Shown: positions 25,022-35,686 of the stretch, piece after piece
How the letters are laid out: every line of letters begins with the position of its first letter
Position numbering within the stretch: the stretch's first letter is position 1
Source: Pocillopora verrucosa
Taxonomy: Eukaryota; Cnidaria; Anthozoa; Scleractinia; Pocilloporidae
Assembly: GCF_036669915.1 (NCBI RefSeq)
Contig: NC_089315.1
Coordinates: 9,379,874 to 9,443,873, forward strand
Direction: 5' to 3'
DNA length: 64,000 nucleotides
Translations under genes and position numbers: made by a program
Notes under the pieces: model-generated
What the model was told of the DNA's origin: nothing
The model's input: only the letters and a program-made list of their open reading frames with translations
Database searches by the model: none

Positions 25022-26116
25022 GGACCCAAGAAACAGTCCAAACAGAAAGCAAGGCAGTTAACAACAAAACATTTCTTTTTCATATTATAACGTAAAGCGT
25101 GGCATGAATATGCTAATGTATTGAGAGCAGAGTATACATTCAAAATTCTCTTATCCCTTTGAAAGCTCTCTTCATCAACCATACACTTAAATGTTGCATC
25201 TTCGACCAAAGCGATTTACGATGGTCTTCGTCTTGTACTTTATTGTGGTAATTTCTCCAAATCGAAGATTCCATAAATCTTGTTTCTTTTATTTTCGAGA
25301 AAAGTAGACACGGGTCTTTGTCTTACAGTTTGAGACAGACGTTCCCTAATAACAAAAAGCAAAGCGTTTGAGCATGTTTTCTTCTATTCTAGTGGAAACA
25401 ATTCTAGATTTTTCTTTTTTAAGATTAATCTCCTCGGTTTTGGATCCTTGGTGTTCGGTCTCGGGTTATCATTTATCGGCCGCCCTGGCGGAAAATATAT
25501 TGTTTATGTTAATCAACTTCATTAGAATCTGTTATGAAATCCAGACGAAGTTTGTTATGGATGCGTCATCTTAATAAGTCGAGAGAATATTTTGATATGT
25601 CGCTGTTCATATGACCTTTAAGTGTAGCATGAGTCCTCCGAAGTTCTTTCCCTGGTCCACTGTAGTTGAATATCATATAAGAACTGGCGTCAAATGGAGC
25701 TCCGCAAATTGGATTCCTCAACGCACGTTATTTCTCGAAGAACATAGGAAATGCGGTATGTCGAGGTTGTAAAAAGGACGAGAATCAAGGACTACAGAAA
25801 ACGGCTGTAAGTATTCTAATTGATGCCTTTTCTCGTTTTATTCAGCCTCACATTAAAAATATCTAACCCGCTGTTAGGTCTTGGCGCGAGTTGTAGAAAG
25901 TTCAAGTTTTGTAAAATTTCAGACAAAGCTTCCTTGTTTACCAGACAAACTGAATAAAATACTCCTCCTCTTTGTTCTTGTTTTAACTTGTTGATTTGAG
26001 TGTATATGATATTGTGAACTCCGTTTCCTATCTCATACCAGTTGTGTTGTCGAGAGTGAAATCCTCTACTAGAGGAATTTGCCTCTTCACTGCAAGCGAC
26101 ACTTGACAGGACCGAG
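25022..26116. other. Intergenic, nothing recognised
   Basis: No ORF or splice pattern I can attach to a family, and no obvious repeat shared with the rest of the window. Confidence 0.4.
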
Positions 26117-26619
26117 ATGAAGATTAACGCGATTCTTCCGCTTTGTATCGTTGTACTGTTTGCCTCAGGATATGTATCAGGTATACTGATAAATAAGCAC
26201 AAACTCGACCCAATATTCGTTCCTTTTTCGGCCAACCAAAAAATGTCTGTGACTCATCTGAGAAAATTCTCTGATTTCATAAGCTCGATAATACTGATAT
26301 CTATGATACGTTGTCGGATGGAAACGTCTTTTGTAGTCCTTTGGAGTTTTCTGCTTGGATGCATTTTAAGAAGTTAACCAAAAATTTTAATTGCATACGT
26401 CTCGGTCAGAAAGGGTCCAACTGGACTATTATCAACATCGGAGGTGCACTTTTCGCCAAAATTGCTCACAAATCTGTGAATTTTTCCCCAGCGTATTGGC
26501 CTTTGGGGTGCCAAAATCACTGTAAAAGTAAGGGAGGAGACGTGGTAAAGATTACCGACGCGCGGGAAAATGTGTTAAAAAAGTGTGGACAGGCCTATGC
26601 GACTTCTGTCATACGCTAG
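26117..26619 (+). pseudogene. Signal peptide plus truncated C-type lectin-like domain
   Basis: The ATG at 26117 opens a clear signal peptide (MKINAILPLCIVVLFASGYV), with a possible donor (CAG|GTATAC) just after it. Downstream, in another frame from about 26281, KLDNTDIYDTLSDGNVF continues to WTIINIGGALFAKI and then PAYWPLGCQNHCKSKGGDVV followed by KITDARENVL. That is again the first half of a C-type lectin domain. It resembles the decayed domain at 22.9 kb (both have VKIT.ARE). A stop at 26617 ends it before the WIGL half. I cannot join the two parts in phase with a GT-AG intron. It is either a broken gene or one with an intron I have misjudged. Confidence 0.45.
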
Positions 26620-26955
26620 CCATGTAAAATCTTCTGTCTTCAAAGTCAAGAGAAAAATGTTTCAAATGTCGACAATGATTCTTGGTGTTATTCGTAACAA
26701 TGAAGAGCTGGTGTCACACAACATTTAAGGCATATTCCAGAAAACTCAGCAGAAATCCGTCGTGACACAGTCGGCTGCGCTTCGTGTGCCACTCTTTTGT
26801 TCTACTCATATTTGGACGTCATCCATAATCTATTACTGTACAGACACTAGGCAACGTAAAATCTATTTTTCAATCATGATATGGGAAAAAGGATATAAAA
26901 ATCCCTCTGAAGAAAAACTATTCGTGGCACGATTTGCAACAATGTAGAGCCGGTG

Positions 26956-26962
26956 TATATAA
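26956..26962 (+). promoter_or_regulatory. TATA-like box upstream of copy B
   Basis: GGTGTATATAACAGCGAGCGTC corresponds to the copy A and D TATA region, with changes. Only about 40 bp separate it from exon 2, because the exon 1 region has been deleted. Confidence 0.55.
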
Positions 26963-26999
26963 CAGCGAGCGTCACATAACATTTTTTTTTCCTTTACAG

Positions 27000-28162
27000 C
27001 CTCGAGCTCTCGGTGCTTCACCTGTAGTCAGCCAAGAGATCCGATCAATCCTGCGTGGCAAGTGGATCTGAACACGAACAGAGTTTACAGCACCCGAGAC
27101 GCCAGTATCGTTTTGTTGGAACGTTTGAAGGTGGTGCCAGGAGTTTGTACAAACCAAGGTAGGAAATAACAAAATCAGCATTACTAAAAATACACATATT
27201 GTAGAACACGGTGACATCAACTTTAAGTTTGACGTGGTCCGATGCGTTGTATGTTTCATTAGAAAAACTGTTATCATTTAAAGTCTTAGGATGTGCCAGA
27301 GCTTAGAGTTAAGAGTTTAAATGGAAATGAACTTACTTGAATAACTAAATTAACTTACATGTATTCAAATTATTTGTAAAATGCCTTTTTCACATTGAAC
27401 TCGTAATTTACTTGAAATTCACAGGAAAGATTCGCATACGATTTGATAAATGTTGGGGCTCCAAACGAACTGCCAGAATTGACCTGTGGTTTGCGCGTAA
27501 AGTGACAGGATTCTCGTTTGATATTGCCCAATCGCCCACTGTCAATGGATGGGGTAAGAGAAGAGACTTGACATTGACATGGCACTGCATAGGAGTAAAA
27601 CATCTTTTTTTAAGAACTATAAGAGCTTTATGCTTCACTCTTGTTTTAGGAAAAAAACTATTGAAATACATCTGAGACTGAAGTTACCAATACGTTGCAC
27701 ATGAATGTTCTTTGGACGTTGAATGGGAACACGGGTTCACGGTGCATCAGGATTTCGCGTGCTTCAATTTCTGCTTTCCTCTTTTTCCTTATAGGTGGCG
27801 ACGCGGGAACAACTAATAAATGCGCAGAGGTACATGGCCTCCATAAAACTTTTTTAATATATTCTAACGATTTCACTGGTCACGAAGACTACAATACTGA
27901 TGCTCACATGACGGTTGAAGTAAAAAGAAAAGTCATCAGCGATCACATGACGATTTACATCAGTCATGAGCGTGTGGAAGTGACCAATTACCGCGGCTAT
28001 CAAGCCGTGTACGACAGCAGATACCTGTTCCAACTAAGTGGACAGCTCATTGGGAGACCCCCGTCTACCGCGACCGACGTATGGCTGAGCATGAACCGTG
28101 TCATAAGCGGTACATATAGGTCTGGCACTGGTCTCTGCAAGGTAGCGATCTCCTGGGTCTAG
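27000..28162 (+). pseudogene. Copy B: exons 2-4 intact, signal-peptide exon deleted
   Basis: Exons 27000-27158, 27425-27553 and 27795-28162 have canonical borders and no stops. They encode 'SRCFTCSQPRDP' through GLCKVAISWV, close to copy D. The 5' flank runs from the TATA region through 'gcgagcgtcacataac' directly into the polypyrimidine tract of exon 2, so exon 1 and most of intron 1 are gone. There is no in-frame ATG before exon 2. The coding exons show no decay, so the deletion is recent, or the exons are used from an upstream promoter or exon. The polyadenylation signal is at 28248-28253. Confidence 0.65.
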
Positions 28163-28261
28163 CACGCCTTGCCTAGAAAGCGAGAGGAAATGAAACTCTT
28201 CTCTAAGCTTGAGTCAACCAGTAGATTGTAACAATGCTGCGTAGTAAAATAAAGTTGCACA

Positions 28262-28905
28262 TTACATCTTACAGTTTTTTTTGTTCACGTGCTGCCACTC
28301 GCATGTGCGAGTTCATTTCAAGCTCCAGGTTTACTTCGCAAAGGTTTATATTTTTTCACTGCACTTTTTCTCATTTTAAAATGCTTCTACTCCCAACTTT
28401 TTATGCAATCTTACCTTTCTCTGCCAGAAAATTCATCAACGAGACGGTCAGTCAGCCTTCATCGTCAACTCTGAACACGGATTTTCCTTTCTCCGAATAT
28501 GTAGTCAATAACTCAATTGATCAAGATGAAACTTTTATTTGAGCATATCACTCTATTTGACAACCTATGTTTAGGTTATCCTCTTCCTAAGCAAAAAGAT
28601 TTGGACTCGGTGTGGTGTGACTTTTCATTTTAGAATATAAATTGAATTTTTTGTGGCTAAATTATAACAAATAACTCAGTGATTAGATTAATCGATTACC
28701 GGTACTTACATTGATAAAAGCTTTCCCTTCAAAATTGAATTCGTAATCAATTGAAATTCACAGAAAAGCTTCGCTGAACATTCAATAGTTTAATCGCTGT
28801 ACGGAAACAGAGTGACTTGTTCAATGAAATTCCTTTAGCACTGTTACATAACCTGTGTAATTTCCTTTTCATGCTCGTCGGCCGTTAGGGATAGCCCAAA
28901 AAACA
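28262..28905 (+). repeat. Downstream part of the B/D segmental duplication
   Basis: The sequence after copy B from 'gttcacgtgctgccactcgcatgtgcgag' to 'ggaatagcccaaaa'-like text at about 28.9 kb matches 37380-38025 after copy D almost throughout. Together with the upstream match (26.63-26.96 against 35.27-35.59), this gives a duplication unit of about 2.3-2.8 kb. Confidence 0.75.
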
Positions 28906-29269
28906 TACATTTAATTTCGTCTTCCTCTCCTGACACCAAAGTCACGATCTCGGCATTGACAAAGCGCTATGATGAGGAGTGTCTCGGTTAAAAGGTAACC
29001 GACTGTAACAAAGTCATCAAATCCTTTTGTAACCAAAATGGATGGGGTTTTATTAAACACCCTAACATTGATGAATCGTGCGTAAACAATCAGAAGCTTC
29101 ATCTTAACAAGAAGGGTATCGCCATTTTAGCAAGTAATTTAGTTAATCATATCGTCCATTGATTTAACTCTCATTCATTATCTGTGGGGGTGACTTTTGA
29201 TTTTACTTCAAACTCACCTAGTTCCCGGTGCAATTCAGATTCTTTTCTGAATTCCTAAGGGCCGCGGGT

Positions 29270-31275
29270 TTAAAATAGCCAGCTTAAATATTACAAGTCT
29301 ACTAAAACACTTAGATGAACTTCGTATTCTGTTAAATTATGATTGTATTGATTTACTGGCTATCAATGAGCAAGACTAGATGGGAGTATTTCTGACCAAG
29401 ACATTAAAGTTAAGGGCTATGATGTGATCCGTTGTGACAGGACTTTTAATGGTAGATTTGGAGGGGGTGTTTGCTGTTATATTCGTTCGGACATAAATTA
29501 TGTTGTCCGCGAGGATTTGTATAATCAGCCCCTGTAAATCTTATCCATTGAAATTCGTAAGCGAACTCAAAAGCTTTTATAGTCATATCGTGGTAAAGAC
29601 CGCCAAACTCATCTCCTGATCTTTTTGCCCATCTTGATACTTTGTTAGGAAGAATAGATTCTAAACATGTTGAACATTATCTTATAGGTGACATGAATTG
29701 TAATTACTATCAAGTGATAATATTCATGCAAGGGCCCTCTTAAGTATTACCAAAATGTCTGGTTTGAAACAATTAATTGATGAGCGTAAACACACCTTCA
29801 TCAAGCACCTTAATTGATCTTATTTTCATGAGTCATCGAGACAATATTATCTGTTCTGGGATGTCTCACTTTGGCATAAGCGACCACAGCTTAATCTATG
29901 TATGCCGTAAAATTTCAATTCCCGCTCCTTCAAAAGGAATTAATTTAATAAATTATAGGAAATTTAAACACTTTAACTCCACTAATTTTCGAAATGACAT
30001 TTTGACATAACCGTGGGACGGTATAAAAGAATTTCACGACCCCAATGATATGTGGAAAACATGGAAAGATTTATTTATAAGTGTTTGCGACAGACATGCC
30101 CCATCGAAGGCTAAACGCACGCGCCCCTCCAAGTCTCCTTGGATTACTACCGTATTAAAAAAGCGGATGAACTTCAGAGACCGGCTTAAGAGGAAAGCTA
30201 TTAAAACCAGAGATCCCTCTTCTTGGAACCAGTTTCGAAAAACGAAAAATCGAGTAAATCGGGAAATCAAGTCTGTTAAAAAGGCCTACTATAAAATTGT
30301 TTTTAACAGTTGCGCCAAAGATCGACGCAAAACTTGGGAAACGATCAACAAAATGACATGTCGTAAGTCAAATAAAACTGTCATAAATGAAATACAATAT
30401 CAAGGGCAAAAATCGAAGAGTCAAGCAGACGTTGCTGAATTATTAAATACTTTCTTTAATGAATTTGGACCTAACTAACAACCGAAATGTTGAGAATGCT
30501 GAGACCACCTATGAAGAATTTCTTTGCGCAACTGACAAGGAGTTCGCCTTTGAGGAAACAACATTATAGCGACGCTTGATCGCCGCTAGCTGGACCGTAC
30601 GAATCTCACTGATCGACACAACAAATATCGCCCCAATTTCTTTCATGGAACGCCTCCTTTATTAAATGTCGTATTTGACCGTGAAGCTAAAATAATTGAT
30701 TCACAAAATTAGGGACAAGAAATTAGCTATAGAAACACTCGAGGTAAATTAAACTTACATTGTTGCCGGATCTGGCGAGAGTTGACACAAAAAAGACCTT
30801 TCCTTCCTTCGATAAAAACGACAGACAATTTCTTTCTATTAAACCACGAGTGCTTGCGAAATCGATCGAATTATTGAATTGCACAATAGATCCGTTCTGT
30901 TTGGAAATGCGATACCACTTACGGAACGCGTGACGAGGCACCTAGTGTGACTTTTACAGATTATTAATTAAACGATTACTAAATCAAAACAAGGGATAAA
31001 CCCGTGCCTTAGGGGCACTTACAAACATCGGCAAATACTTTTTCTCTGCTCTCAAAACTTTGTAGGTCTAAAGCTACTGGACTAGATAATATTTCAGCTA
31101 AACTGTTAAGGGAGTGCCCTGATTTAATTGCAGAATCTCTCACTTATATATTTAATCAATCCCTGTTAACCAGTATTTTTCCTGATGAGTGGAAGTCTGC
31201 TAGGGTTACCCCATTGTATAAAAATTCTGGAAAACGCAATGATACCACAAACTATCGACCAATATCAGTGTGGTG
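29270..31275 (+). mobile_element. Decayed non-LTR retrotransposon (APE endonuclease plus start of RT)
   Basis: About 29279-29570 reads ASLNITSLLKHLDELRILL, LLAINE, GYDVIRCDR, FGGGVCCYIRSD, the endonuclease domain with stops. 29777-30010 has STLIDLIFMSHRDNIICSG then HFGISDHSLIYV (the conserved SDH motif). 30050-30478 is the linker region. After a foreign stretch (30541-31030) it resumes with SKATGLDNISAKLLRECPDL, IFNQSLLTSIFPDEWKSARV and NYRPIS, the first reverse-transcriptase motifs, and stops abruptly at about 31262. It is a 5'- and 3'-truncated dead copy, probably Jockey/CR1-like. Confidence 0.8.
30541..31030. mobile_element. ~490-bp insertion inside the retrotransposon
   Basis: The flanking LINE reading is continuous across it: '..EFAFEETT' before and '..LKTL(C)RSKATGLDN' after. 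The inserted DNA has no coding match that I recognise. I could not define its ends to the base or find terminal repeats. Confidence 0.4.
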
Positions 31276-31290
31276 AATTTGATTTGGTTC

Positions 31291-31437
31291 GAAATAGATT
31301 CCATGTTGCTATGGGTCTTTACAGAGGTAGATCACAGTTGACATCAAAATGTGGTAAAAAAAAAGTGATTCATGAGATGCCTGATGTCTCCTGTGATCCA
31401 TTTCTACACAAGCCCCAGGCAACATGGAATCTATTTT
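31291..31437. repeat. Palindromic MITE, copy 1
   Basis: The left arm 'gaaatagattccatgttgctatgggtct..acag..tagatcaca' is the imperfect reverse complement of the right arm 'tgtgatccatttcta..aagccccaggcaacatggaatctattt'. The arms are about 45-50 bp around an 'aaaatgtggtaaaaaaaaagtgat' loop. Related copies: 34881-35032, a partial pair at 34613-34830, and a worn copy at 50080-50250. Confidence 0.65.
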
Positions 31438-31659
31438 GCTCTATATGATAGACAAGGAAAATATTGTTAATAGAACATAAGAAAGAACCGATCAAAATGC
31501 AAATATGCTTAAACTATTTATAGAATTTGTTTTGGTTCCCATATATGTCATGTCTGAAGTTTTTTTTTTTTTACATCAAACCATGTTTTTATTTGAAACA
31601 TTCTCTCGTATGTATTACGATATGGAAAAGAGAAAGTGACAAAACAACGACAATCAAAA

Positions 31660-32340
31660 CGAAAAAATAGCAAAGAGAAAAATGTTTCAAATGTCGACAA
31701 TGATTCTTGGTGTTATTCGTAACAATGAAGAGCTGGTGTCACACAACATTTGAAGCATATTCCAGAAAACTCAGCAGAAATCCGTCGTGACAAATTCGGC
31801 TGCGCTTCGTCACTTTTTTGTTCTACTCATATTTAGACGTCATCCACGAGGAGGCACGGTGGCCTCATGGTTAGCGCGCTCGGATCGGGTGGTCCGGTTT
31901 CGAGCCCTGGCCGGGGTCATTGTGTTGTGTTCTTAGGCAAGACCCTTTACTCTCACAGTGCTTCTCTTCACCCAGGTGTACAAATGGGTACCAGCAAAAT
32001 GTGCTGGGGGTAACCCTGCGATGGACTAGCATCCCATCCAGGTGGGAGTAGCAATACTCCTAGCCGCTTCATGCTAAGAAAACCGGAGTTAAGCACCGGC
32101 CCCATGGGCCAATCGGGCCTGTATAAGGGTTTTACATAATCTATTACTGTACAGACATTAGGCAACGTGAAATCCGTTTTTTAATTAAGATATGGGAAAA
32201 AGGAAATAAATATCTCTCTGGAGAAAAACTATTCGTGGCACGATTTGCAACAATATAGAGCCGGTGCATATTAAAGCGAGGACCATCACATAACGTTTGA
32301 GGCATATTCCAAATCATTCAGCAGACATCAGTTGTGAGAG
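31660..32340 (+). repeat. Shared 5' flank of copies B, C and D
   Basis: 'gtttcaaatgtcgacaatgattcttggtgttattcgtaacaatgaagagctgg' and the following roughly 350 bp up to the TATA region occur upstream of B (26640), C (31683) and D (35280). Copy C differs by a SINE inserted in the middle (31851-32138). Confidence 0.75.
31851..32138 (+). mobile_element. tRNA-derived SINE
   Basis: The head 'ggcacggtggcctcatggttagcgcgctcggatcgggtggtccggtttcgagccc' has the layout of a tRNA gene: a box A-like TGGCCTCATGG, and a box B-like GGTTTCGAGCC about 30 bp later. It is followed by a tRNA-unrelated body and a 3' tail 'ggttttacata'. The orthologous positions in the B and D flanks lack it. A truncated antisense copy of the 3' part is at 33254-33345. 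Confidence 0.75.
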
Positions 32341-32378
32341 CTTGTGGTTTAATCAGCAGTTTTCCTCAGTCTATCGAG

Positions 32379-33600
32379 ATGATTATACTTCATCTTTCGA
32401 TAACGCTTTATATTACCTTGACCAGCTTGAGCACCTCTACGTTTTTTCGTAGTTGTTCTATCCCTTCCCCACTTTCTTTGTAGATAATTCAAAACTCGTT
32501 ATAACCCGCTTTGACTTTTTTGTTTGTCACGAGCAGTTTATCTTGTTGTTCTACAGAAGCCTGATGAAATTCTTGACCATCATATCGAGGACTAGTTTCA
32601 ATTTGTGTCATTTAATTCAGAGAAAAGGAAGGAAAGTCCGTTTTCCGCTACTGATTCCTCTTAGACCCTTCATCCTTAGAGAAATGGTTTTAAGAATCCA
32701 ACGCAAACCTATAAGAAGACAACAAAACACATCCTTTTTTTTTAACTTTACAGCCTCGAGCTGTCGCTGTTTCACCTGTAGTCAGCCCAGAGATCCGATC
32801 AGTCCTGCGTGGCAAGTGGATCTGAACACGAACAGAGTTTACGGGACCCGAGACGCCAGTATCGTTTTGCTGGAACGTTTGAAGGTGGTGCCAGGAGTTT
32901 GTACAAACCAAGGTAGGATATAACAAAATCAGCATCACCAAGAAAATACATTTTGTAGAACACGGTGATTTCAACTTTAAGTCTGACGTGGTCCAGTGCA
33001 TTGGGTGCTTTATTGGGAAAACTCATTTAAAATCTTCAAGATGTGCCAGAGTCTAGAGTCTAAGAGCTTAAATTAAAATGAACTTACTTGAATACCTAAT
33101 TTACATTGAACTCGTAGTTTACCTGAAATTCACAGGAAAGCTTCGCATAAGATTTGATAAATGTTGGGGCTCCAAAGGAACTGCTAGGATTGACCTGTGG
33201 CTGTCGATGGATCGGGTAAGAGAAGAGACCTAGTTTAACGTATTGAAATGCCACTAGTAAGTAAGTAAAGCCTTTATACGGGCCCAGTGGCCCATGGGGC
33301 CGGTGCTTAACTCCGGTTTTCTTAGCATGAAGCGGCTAGCAGCGGCGTGGCACATGAATGTGCTTTGGACATTCATCGGGAACATGAGTGCATGGTGCAT
33401 CTGGATTTCGCGTGCTTCAATTTCTCCTTTGTCCTTTTTTTTCCCTTTCTTTCTGCCTTCCTCTTTTTCCTCATTGGTGGCGACGCGGGAACAACCACTA
33501 AAGGCGCAGAAATACATGACTACAATAAACATTTTTTTAATATTTACCAACGATTTCACTGGTCACGAGGACTACACCACTAACGGTCACCTGACGGTGA
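32379..33600 (+). pseudogene. Copy C: multiply broken member of the secreted family
   Basis: Exon 1 (ATG 32379, MIILHLSITLYITLTSLS) has lost its donor through a deletion of about 60 bp and runs on to a stop. Exon 2 (32754-32912) is intact. Exon 3 (from 33136) has an internal deletion of about 52 bp after RIDLW. Intron 3 contains a truncated SINE. The exon 4 acceptor AG is mutated (CCTCATTGG), the frame shifts after FFNIYQ, and homology stops at about 33595 inside the exon. The TATA region is also altered (CATATTAAAGCG). Clearly non-functional. Confidence 0.85.
33254..33345 (-). mobile_element. 5'-truncated SINE copy in copy C intron 3
   Basis: Reverse complement of the last roughly 90 bp of the SINE at 31.85-32.14 kb (shared 'gccgcttcatgctaagaaaaccggagttaagcaccggccccatgggcc'). 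It ends in 'aaggctttacttactta', an A/T-rich tail, consistent with a truncated retroposed copy. Confidence 0.75.
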
Positions 33601-33959
33601 ATACATACAACTATATTTAATCTGAAATATCGTAAGGGTTTCCTTATATTGGTGTCGGGGAAAGGAATCGAAATATTATATTACTTTAAACCATTCCTGC
33701 AAAAAAAAAATTATAAAAAAAGGCAGGTTGATTACTCCTTATTCCTTTTGGAGGTCTTATCTTAAAGATAGAGTTTGGTCACGTTTTCCTCGTTATGATC
33801 GTGAAGTTGACATGGAAACAGTTGTTCAGTTTCTACGGTAATTAGAACTCGTGATAGTGGCTTGGGAAAGCTTTGTTATTAATTAAGTTAATTTGTTAAT
33901 CCAGGAAGAGTGAATCTCTCTGGTAAAAGGTCACGTTCGACACCTCTCGTTCTTAAAGG

Positions 33960-34280
33960 TGTAAACATGTGATACCCTTCATGTTTCGCAATTAGATAGT
34001 TACTATGACTAGCACGTAGCAACTTGGGGGCGGTACTTGTGAACGCCCCTTCTTCTTCAACTTTTGTAATCATGATGTTGTTATGTAACGGTCTGCGAAG
34101 GCAATTTCTCTTAAGATACCCCTTTAGATGTGAATAATATTCCGTCAATAGGTTAGTTGTGATTTTTATATTACCAATCTCGTTTCTGTTCTGGCCGATC
34201 TCAACTGTAAGAATAAGAAACTTAAAGTAGAAAATGATTCTGTAACCGCGCAAATAATTCGAAGGCGCATACCCATACCT
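33960..34280 (-). repeat. Inverted partner of the 14.2-14.5 kb repeat
   Basis: Reads as the reverse complement of 14231-14530 with scattered substitutions. The two copies are about 19.5 kb apart and flank the whole A/U2/B/C block. Confidence 0.65.
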
Positions 34281-34880
34281 TATGATGTTACTTTACAGAG
34301 AGAGGAAAATAAAAGTTGACTCGAACGTGACTTGTGAGTCGAACTTGACTCGAGCTCGAGGTTGACTCATGAAAAGGTATAACTCATCACAGATAAGTTA
34401 AGCTTTTTGCTCTGACTTGATGAAACTATGTTAAGTCTATTCTCGCTTAGTGAATATCTAACAAACAGAATCCTTGTTGTCATGCATCTGTTCAGTAAGA
34501 GATCACAGGTGGCTTCATAGTGTCGTAAGAACAAAAAAGTCACACTCAGTGCTCAGTGGAGTGTGTCACTGATAGCTGCTGAGCGTTCTGGAATAAGCAA
34601 CTTTTTTGTCCGTGATCTATAACTGTACAGACCCATGGAAACATGGAATCTATTCCGATTTATCATTAGTAACAATATTTTCTTTTTTATCATATTATTT
34701 TATCATATTGCACTGTAATAGATCATGGAAGATACCAAAATGAGGCGAGAAAAAAGTGGCACACAAGACACCAGACATTTTCCGTGATCTATTACCGTAC
34801 AGGCCCCTTAACAACATGTAATCTAATTGTTTTATTTGATGAAAAAGGAAAATTTTACTAACGGTGAATTTGATTTGGTT

Positions 34881-35032
34881 CGAAATAGATCCCTTGTTGC
34901 CATGGGTCTCCACAGTGATAGATCACGGTTAACATCAAAATGTGGTAAAAATAAAAAAGTGATACAGAAGATGCCAGATGTCTTCTGTGATCCATTACTG
35001 TACAAGCCCCAGGCAAAATAGAATCTATTTTG
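34881..35032. repeat. Palindromic MITE, copy 2
   Basis: Same arms and loop as 31291-31437 ('cgaaatagatcccttgttgc' against 'caggcaaaatagaatctattttg'). The flanking sequence is also shared with the 31.4-31.7 kb region. Confidence 0.65.
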
Positions 35033-35579
35033 CTTTTTAAAATAGACAAGGAAAAAGTTGCTAATAGAACATAAGAAAGAACCAATCAAAATACAAATAT
35101 GATTAAACTATTCATAGAATTTGTTTTGGTTTCCATCTATGTCATGTCTGAAGTTTACCGATTTTTCTACATCAAACTATGTTTTTTATGCGAAATCTTC
35201 TCTCGTGTGTATCACGATATGGAAAGGAGAAGGTAACAAAACAACGACAATCAAAAAGAAAAAACAGCCAAGAGAAAAACGTTTCAAATGTCGACAATGA
35301 TTCTTGGTGTTATTCGTAACAATGAAGAGCTGGTGTCACGCAACATTTGAAGCATATTCCAGAAAACTCAGCAGAAATCCGTCGTGACACATTTGGCTGC
35401 GCTTCGTGTGTCACTCTTTTGTTCTACTCATATTTGGACGTCATCCTCGATCTATTACTGAACAGACACTAAGCAACGTAAAATTTATTTTTCAATTAAG
35501 ATAAATTAAAAAGGAAATGAAAATCTCCCCAGAGAAAAACTATTCGTGGCACGATTTGCAACAATGTAGAGCTGGTGCA

Positions 35580-35586
35580 TATAAAA
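35580..35586 (+). promoter_or_regulatory. TATA box of copy D
   Basis: GCATATAAAAGCGAGCGTC, 107 bp before the start codon, identical in core and spacing to copy A. Confidence 0.7.
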
Positions 35587-35686
35587 GCGAGCGTCACATA
35601 ACGTTTGAGGCATATTCCAAACCCTTCAGCAGACATCAGTCGTGAGAGCTCGTGGTTTAATCGACAGTCTTCCTCAGTCTACCGAG

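Larger units (their letters stand above)
33601..35270. other. Intergenic between copies C and D; repeats only
   Basis: Holds the inverted partner of the 14.2 kb repeat (33960-34280), the direct partner of the 22.7 kb repeat (34310-34440) and palindromic MITE copies (34613-34830, 34881-35032). No gene seen. Confidence 0.55.

Noticed and set aside
30723-30941. 72-residue minus-strand ORF inside the LINE insertion
   Set aside because: Too short and no recognisable motif; noted only as part of the inserted DNA.
31270-31300. Box B-like GGTTCGAAATAG taken as a tRNA
   Set aside because: It belongs to the palindromic MITE flank and has no box A or stem structure around it.
31851-31925. Possible functional tRNA gene at the SINE head
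   Set aside because: Box A and box B resemble a tRNA promoter, but no cloverleaf with a proper acceptor stem and anticodon loop could be drawn; the SINE body follows directly.
32453-32923. 156-residue plus-strand ORF as an independent gene
   Set aside because: It is copy C intron 1 read through into exon 2, only open because the region has lost stops; C is clearly a pseudogene.
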